A stretch of DNA of 64,000 nt, taken from the NCBI RefSeq assembly GCF_015291725.1, contig NZ_CP030038.1:3213001-3277000 (forward strand), given 5' to 3'. Of this stretch, positions 60,079 to 64,000 are shown piece after piece. The notes under the pieces were generated by a model. The model searched no databases, had not been told where the DNA came from, and saw nothing but the letters and a program-made list of their open reading frames with translations. Position numbers and translations under genes: made by a program. Every line of letters begins with the position of its first letter. Position 1 is the first letter of the stretch. Source of the DNA: Bradyrhizobium sp. CCBAU 51765 (GTDB taxonomy: Bacteria > Pseudomonadota > Alphaproteobacteria > Rhizobiales > Xanthobacteraceae).

Positions 60079-61446
60079 ATGACGGCATCACATGCGGGAA
60101 CCGCAGCCTGGATGGGCCGGCTGACCGGGAGCGGGGCCGGGGTCTCCGTTCCGGTCGCAACCGCGATCGTCGTGGCCGACATGATCGGGGTCGGCGTCTT
60201 CACCAGCCTCGGCTTCCAGGTCAAGGACATCCCGTCCGGCTTCTCGATCCTGCTGCTCTGGACCGTCGGCGGCATCGTCGCCTTGTGCGGGGTGTTCGCG
60301 TACAGCGAATTGGGCGCGATGTTTCCGCGCTCGAGCGGCGAGTACAATTTCCTCGGCCGCGCCTATCATCCTGCCTTCGGCTTTCTCGCCGGCTGGGTGT
60401 CGGCCACGGTCGGCTTCGCGGCGCCGGTTGCGCTCGCGGCGATGGCGTTCGGCGAATACGCCAAATCGGTTGTCCCGGATCTGCCGCCGATTCCGCTTGC
60501 CATCGGCGTGGTGTGGCTGGTCTCGCTCGTGCAACTGACCGGAGTCCGGCACTCCTCGACCTTCCAGCTGATCTCGACCATCCTCAAGGTCGTCCTGATC
60601 GTCGCCTTCCTGGTCGCCGGCTTCGTCGTCGGCGCGCAGCAGCCGATCGCCTTCACGCCGCAGCCGGGCGATCTCGCCCACATCGTCAGCGCGCCGTTCG
60701 CGATCGGCCTCGTCTTCGTGATGTATTCCTTCTCGGGCTGGAATGCCGCGACCTACATCATCGGCGAGATGAACACGCCGCAGCAGAGCCTTCCGCGCGC
60801 GCTGCTTGCGGGCACGCTGATCGTGCTCGTGCTGTACGTCGCGCTGAACGCGGTCTTTCTCTACACCACGCCGGTGAGTGCGCTCGCCGGCCAGCTCGAC
60901 GTCGCCAGCGTCGCCGGCAGCGCCATCTTCGGCAGCCTCGGCGGCCGGATCGTCGGCGCCATGATTTGCGTCGGCCTGATTTCCTCGATCAGCGCGATGA
61001 TGTGGATCGGGCCACGCGTGATGATGACGATGGGGGAGGACATTCCGGCCCTGCGCGTGTTTTCGAAGCGATCGGTGAGCGGCGCGCCGGCCTATGCCGT
61101 CCTGTTCCAGCTCGCCGTCGCCAACCTGCTGTTGTTCACGCGCAGCTTCGAGGCGGTACTCGACTTCATCCAGTTCGCGCTGTTGTTCTGCTCGTTCTTC
61201 ACGGTCGCCGGCGTCATCAAGCTGCGCATCACCGATCCCGACCTGCCGCGGCCCTATCGCGCCTGGGGATACCCGTTCACACCGCTCGTTTTCCTGCTCG
61301 TGACCGCGTTCATGATGTACTACCTCCTGACCGAGCGGCCGGTGCAGTCGCTCTCGGGGATGCTCGTCATGCTCGCGGGCCTGTTGATTTATGCTGTGTT
61401 CCGCAGGCGGCCGGCTGCCGCCGGCAACTCGTCACACCGCGAATAG
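60079..61446 (+). CDS. APC-superfamily amino acid/polyamine permease
   Basis: A 455-aa inner-membrane transporter with about twelve helices. The first helix carries VPVATAIVVADMIGVGVFTSLGF, with the conserved GxGxF-like break that binds the substrate backbone. Later segments VFVMYSFSGWNAATYIIGEM (helix 6) and FPRSSGEYNFLGRAYHPAFGFLAGWVS (helix 3) are family-typical. It moves amino acids or amines with protons. AAGGA precedes ATG 60079; the upstream in-frame part is unlikely to be translated. Fourteen bases later a secreted-protein gene starts, probably in the same transcript. Confidence 0.92.
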   Translation: MTASHAGTAAWMGRLTGSGAGVSVPVATAIVVADMIGVGVFTSLGFQVKDIPSGFSILLLWTVGGIVALCGVFAYSELGAMFPRSSGEYNFLGRAYHPAFGFLAGWVSATVGFAAPVALAAMAFGEYAKSVVPDLPPIPLAIGVVWLVSLVQLTGVRHSSTFQLISTILKVVLIVAFLVAGFVVGAQQPIAFTPQPGDLAHIVSAPFAIGLVFVMYSFSGWNAATYIIGEMNTPQQSLPRALLAGTLIVLVLYVALNAVFLYTTPVSALAGQLDVASVAGSAIFGSLGGRIVGAMICVGLISSISAMMWIGPRVMMTMGEDIPALRVFSKRSVSGAPAYAVLFQLAVANLLLFTRSFEAVLDFIQFALLFCSFFTVAGVIKLRITDPDLPRPYRAWGYPFTPLVFLLVTAFMMYYLLTERPVQSLSGMLVMLAGLLIYAVFRRRPAAAGNSSHRE

Positions 61447-61460
61447 AGATGTTTTGACCC

Positions 61461-62663
61461 ATGAGAATTGCGGCGCTCGCTCTTGTCCTGCTGGCTGCGG
61501 TCGTCTCGTCCGCGCATGCTGCCGACGCCAGCTTCGACGACACTGCGCGCTTCCTTGCGGGCATGCAGCCATCGGCGGACTCGCCGCTGGTGCCGCTCAC
61601 CAAGGATCCGGGCTGGCAGCGCCATGCAAAGTTCTTCGACGGCGCCTTCGCCCAACTCGAACAGCGGCAGCTCGCCAATATCCGCAGCTGGGCCGACGCC
61701 AATCTCGCCGCGCCCCGGCCGACCATGTTCTACATGTTCAGCGGCCCGGATTTCCTCTACGCCGATGCCTTCTATTCCAAGGCCAGCACCTATGTGCTCG
61801 GCGCGCTGGAGCCGGTCGGCGCCGTGCCCGACCTGACGCGGCTGCCGCGTGGTTCGGTCGCCGCCGCGCTCTACAATGTCGAGCGTTCGCTCGGCTCGAT
61901 CCTGAGCTTCTCCTTCTTTATCACCAAGCAGATGAAGGTCGACCTGCGCGCCAACCCGGTCAACGGCACCTTGCCGATCCTCTATGTCTTCCTTGCGCGC
62001 TCCGGCAAGACCATCCGCAATGTCGAGATGATCGCGCTCGACGACAAGGGCGGGGTGCATGTCGGCGACGACAATCCGGGACGAAACGCGACGCGCGGCG
62101 TCCGCATCACCTTCGCCGGCAGCGATGGGGAAGCGCGCACGCTGTTCTATTTCTCGACCGATCTATCCAATTCCGGCGCGCGCGCCGCAGGCTTCCTGAA
62201 GTTCTGCGAGACGCTCGGGCCCGGCAACAGCCTGCTCAAGAGTGCCTCCTATCTGTTGCACTCCGGCAATTTCTCCGTCGTGCGCGACTGGTTGCTCGCC
62301 AACAGTGCCACCATCATCCAGGACGATTCCGGCATTCCGCTCGCGAACTACAACGCACGGCAATGGCGGTTCTTCCCATTCGGCCGCTATCTCGGCCCCA
62401 TCGACGAATTCCCCGGCCGCTATCAGGAGCGCTACGCCGAACTGTTCACGCGCGCCCAGCCGATCGATTTCGGCGTCGGCTATCGCTGGCGGATGCGCGA
62501 GTCGAATTTGCTGCTGTCGGTGAAGGTGCCGGGCAGCGAGACTGCGCCGACTGCGGAGACCACTTCGGCGACCGAGCCGCCGCCAAGGCCGCCGCGCCCG
62601 AAGCGGCTGCGGCCGCCGGAGTCCGTCCCACCGTCACAGGGACGTTTCTTCTGGTTCCGGTAG
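61461..62663 (+). CDS. Exported protein of unknown function (400 aa)
   Basis: A signal peptide (LALVLLAAVVSSAHA) starts a 400-aa protein with conserved-looking, evenly folded sequence (PTMFYMFSGPDFLYADAFYSKASTYVLGALEPVG) and a Pro-rich tail after residue 355 (PPPRPPRPKRLRPP). The later part has FFPFGRYLGPIDEFPGRYQERYAELF. No named domain is recognised. It follows an APC transporter gene by 14 bp and is probably cotranscribed. A periplasmic role is inferred only from the signal peptide. Confidence 0.75.
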   Translation: MRIAALALVLLAAVVSSAHAADASFDDTARFLAGMQPSADSPLVPLTKDPGWQRHAKFFDGAFAQLEQRQLANIRSWADANLAAPRPTMFYMFSGPDFLYADAFYSKASTYVLGALEPVGAVPDLTRLPRGSVAAALYNVERSLGSILSFSFFITKQMKVDLRANPVNGTLPILYVFLARSGKTIRNVEMIALDDKGGVHVGDDNPGRNATRGVRITFAGSDGEARTLFYFSTDLSNSGARAAGFLKFCETLGPGNSLLKSASYLLHSGNFSVVRDWLLANSATIIQDDSGIPLANYNARQWRFFPFGRYLGPIDEFPGRYQERYAELFTRAQPIDFGVGYRWRMRESNLLLSVKVPGSETAPTAETTSATEPPPRPPRPKRLRPPESVPPSQGRFFWFR

Positions 62664-62684
62664 GCTATTTGGCGAGGCCGGGCG

Positions 62685-63242
62685 TCAAGAGGTCTGGGCC
62701 ACGACGACCAGCACTTCGGCCTTCTGTCGGCCGAGGCTCCTGACCTCGTGCGGCGTCTCGCCTGAAAAATACAGGCAATCTCCCCTGCCGAGGACGAGCT
62801 CTTCGCCGTCGAGCTTGATCGCGATCCTGCCGTTGATGACGAACAGCAGCTCCTCGCCCGCATGCGAGGCGCGCGTCGCCGACTTGTGCGGCGGGCTCAG
62901 CAGGAAAGGCTCCATCATCTTGCGGGTGCGACCGGTCGCCAGCGGGACCACGCCGAACGTGTCCTGGAATAGCGGCACATTGCCGTCCTGGCGGCGGAAC
63001 AGCGTGTAGCGCGGTGCCGGCTCGGCGTTCGGGTCGAAGAAGGTCGCGACATTGACCTCGAGCGCGGCGGCCATCCGCAGCAGGGCTGCGAGGGAGGGGA
63101 TCTTGAGGTTGCGCTCGACCAGCGAAATGTAGCCGCGGGTGAGGTCGCTTTGCTTCGCAAGCTGGTCCAGCGTCAGGCCCTTGGCGATCCGCGCCTGGCG
63201 GATGTTGGCCCCGACCGCTGTCGCTTTGCTGACGTCAAGCAC
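62685..63242 (-). CDS. XRE-family regulator with C-terminal cupin domain
   Basis: A 185-aa regulator. The helix-turn-helix is at about residues 12-65 (IRQARIAKGLTLDQLAKQSDLTRGYISLVERNLKIPSLAALLRMAAAL). The cupin sensor domain (about 110-180) has HAGEELLFVINGRIAIKLDGEELVLGRGDCLYFSGETPHEVRS. This fusion is common in regulators of amine or amino-acid catabolism. GTG 63242 is supported by GGGAGA upstream; the frame is open further up. Two copies of a TTCCATTAG motif in the gap to the MHS transporter gene may be its operators. Confidence 0.88.
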   Translation of the reverse strand: MLDVSKATAVGANIRQARIAKGLTLDQLAKQSDLTRGYISLVERNLKIPSLAALLRMAAALEVNVATFFDPNAEPAPRYTLFRRQDGNVPLFQDTFGVVPLATGRTRKMMEPFLLSPPHKSATRASHAGEELLFVINGRIAIKLDGEELVLGRGDCLYFSGETPHEVRSLGRQKAEVLVVVAQTS

Positions 63243-63598
63243 GCATGAGTCTCCCGAGCTGCTGAAGCCTGTTTTGCAACAGATGGCGCCAGACTGCCAG
63301 CCCGGCGGACGGCAAGGCCCCGCGCCGGTCGCCCGCGAGGGTATTCCATTAGAAAACTTCTGAGCAGAAATTTCGGGCAAGGGCGCGGATATTATGAGCA
63401 GGTGAATTGGTATAACGCGGAAAATCGCCGAATATTGGTGCAATTCGTTCGCATTGCCGCGATCGTCGGCATCTGCCGCGTTCCGTGGCGTTGATTTCCA
63501 TTAGTAAACATGATCGATTTTTACCGTCGCGGCTGCCGATGGGCACCACGACCGAACCAACTGCTTTTCCCAGGCGCCGGTACCTTTTGGAGAGATCG
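63243..63598. promoter_or_regulatory. Divergent regulatory region of the XRE-cupin and MHS genes
   Basis: TTCCATTAGAAAAC (63344-63357) and TTCCATTAGTAAAC (63496-63509) are direct repeats with one mismatch, 152 bp apart. Both contain or nearly contain the dyad TTTnC-N4-GnAAA. They are good candidates for regulator sites controlling both genes. Confidence 0.5.
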
Positions 63599-64000
63599 AT
63601 GACCGTAGCAGACGACGTAACCCTGAACGTAGCGCCGGACGAGGCGGCGAGCTTGCGACGGATCGTGTGGTCGAGCGTGATCGGCACCGCGGTCGAATGG
63701 TACGACTTCCTCATCTATGGCACGGCGACCGCGCTGGTGTTCAACAAGGTCTTCTTCGCCGCAGGCAATCCCGCGCTCGCCACCATCGCGGCCTTCGGCA
63801 CCTACGCCGTCGGATTTCTGGCGCGCCCGCTCGGTGCCGCGATCTTTGGCCATTACGGCGACCGGGTCGGCCGCAAGGCGATGCTCGCGATCACGATCAT
63901 GGTGATGGGCATCGGCACCTTCCTGATCGGCCTGCTTCCGACCTACCAGCAGATCGGCATTGCCGCGCCGGTGCTGCTGATCGGATTGCGCTTTCTCCAG
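63599..64000 (+). CDS. MFS transporter, MHS (metabolite:H+ symporter) family, partial
   Basis: The window ends inside this gene: 134 codons are visible. RRIVWSSVIGTAVEWYDFLIYGTATALVFNKVFF and ARPLGAAIFGHYGDRVGRKAML are the hallmark N-terminal sequence of the MHS branch (ShiA, ProP and KgtP relatives). It moves carboxylates or related metabolites with protons. ATG 63599 follows GGAGAG. The divergent XRE-cupin gene is the likely regulator. Confidence 0.9.
   Translation, partial: MTVADDVTLNVAPDEAASLRRIVWSSVIGTAVEWYDFLIYGTATALVFNKVFFAAGNPALATIAAFGTYAVGFLARPLGAAIFGHYGDRVGRKAMLAITIMVMGIGTFLIGLLPTYQQIGIAAPVLLIGLRFLQ

Noticed and set aside
1..64000. tRNA, rRNA, CRISPR array, transposase, integrase or prophage genes
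   Set aside because: I looked for cloverleaf-like sequences, regularly spaced repeats and recombinase motifs and saw none. A dedicated scan could still find a missed tRNA.

Overview
The window is GC-rich alphaproteobacterial chromosome, most likely Bradyrhizobium or a close relative in the Nitrobacteraceae. The evidence is a set of typical families and pairings (cysE followed by a DUF3126 gene, gamma-carbonic anhydrase, BTLCP peptidase, PilZ and PAS_5 proteins, a hydantoin racemase beside a Pot-type transporter) and of palindromic intergenic repeats. This assignment is an inference from content; no search was run. No rRNA, tRNA, CRISPR array, integrase or transposase was seen. Almost everything looks like core or lineage chromosome, with two accessory-looking patches: a lower-GC insert at about 34.6-35.1 kb and a repeat-filled gene desert at 49.0-50.05 kb.

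Layout. 0-2.3 kb: a run of very small genes around a cold-shock gene. 2.4-4.8 kb: a TMEM175-type channel and a large polytopic membrane protein. 5.0-6.2 kb: cysE and a DUF3126 gene. 6.2-11.1 kb: an electron-transfer cluster (molybdopterin oxidoreductase, 7Fe ferredoxin, FprA-like reductase) divergent from an AraC regulator that has a sigma-54-like promoter. 11.4-15 kb: carbonic anhydrase and small secreted or anchored proteins. 15.3-21.2 kb: a Pot-type ABC importer with a terminal hydantoin racemase gene and a divergent GntR regulator. 21.3-27.9 kb: a TetR-controlled RND efflux operon with a perfect operator palindrome. 28-32.7 kb: BTLCP peptidase, double PilZ protein, two MFS carriers and a SnoaL-like protein. 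32.9-36.6 kb: a zinc alcohol dehydrogenase, a DUF5680 protein, a frameshifted dCMP deaminase between repeat copies, glyoxalase, cupin and YkgJ proteins. 36.8-42.2 kb: a DbpA-type helicase, small secreted proteins, GNAT, DJ-1/PfpI and PAS_5 proteins. 42.2-47 kb: a possible small RNA, rhomboid protease, CBS protein, patatin and a secreted beta protein. 47-49 kb: quinone oxidoreductase divergent from LysR. 50-54.4 kb: PAS-GGDEF-EAL protein, serine hydrolase, nitroreductase. 54.5-64 kb: thrS, an MFS carrier, a lipoprotein hydrolase, an APC transporter, an XRE-cupin regulator and the start of an MHS-family transporter cut by the window end.

How genes work together. The clearest units are the NAD(P)H to ferredoxin to molybdoenzyme chain under AraC/sigma-54 control, the importer-racemase operon, and the TetR-RND operon. 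The molybdoenzyme cluster is the best candidate for an uncharacterised system because every electron-transfer part is present but the substrate cannot be read from sequence. The dCMP deaminase remnant is the clearest sign of gain and decay.
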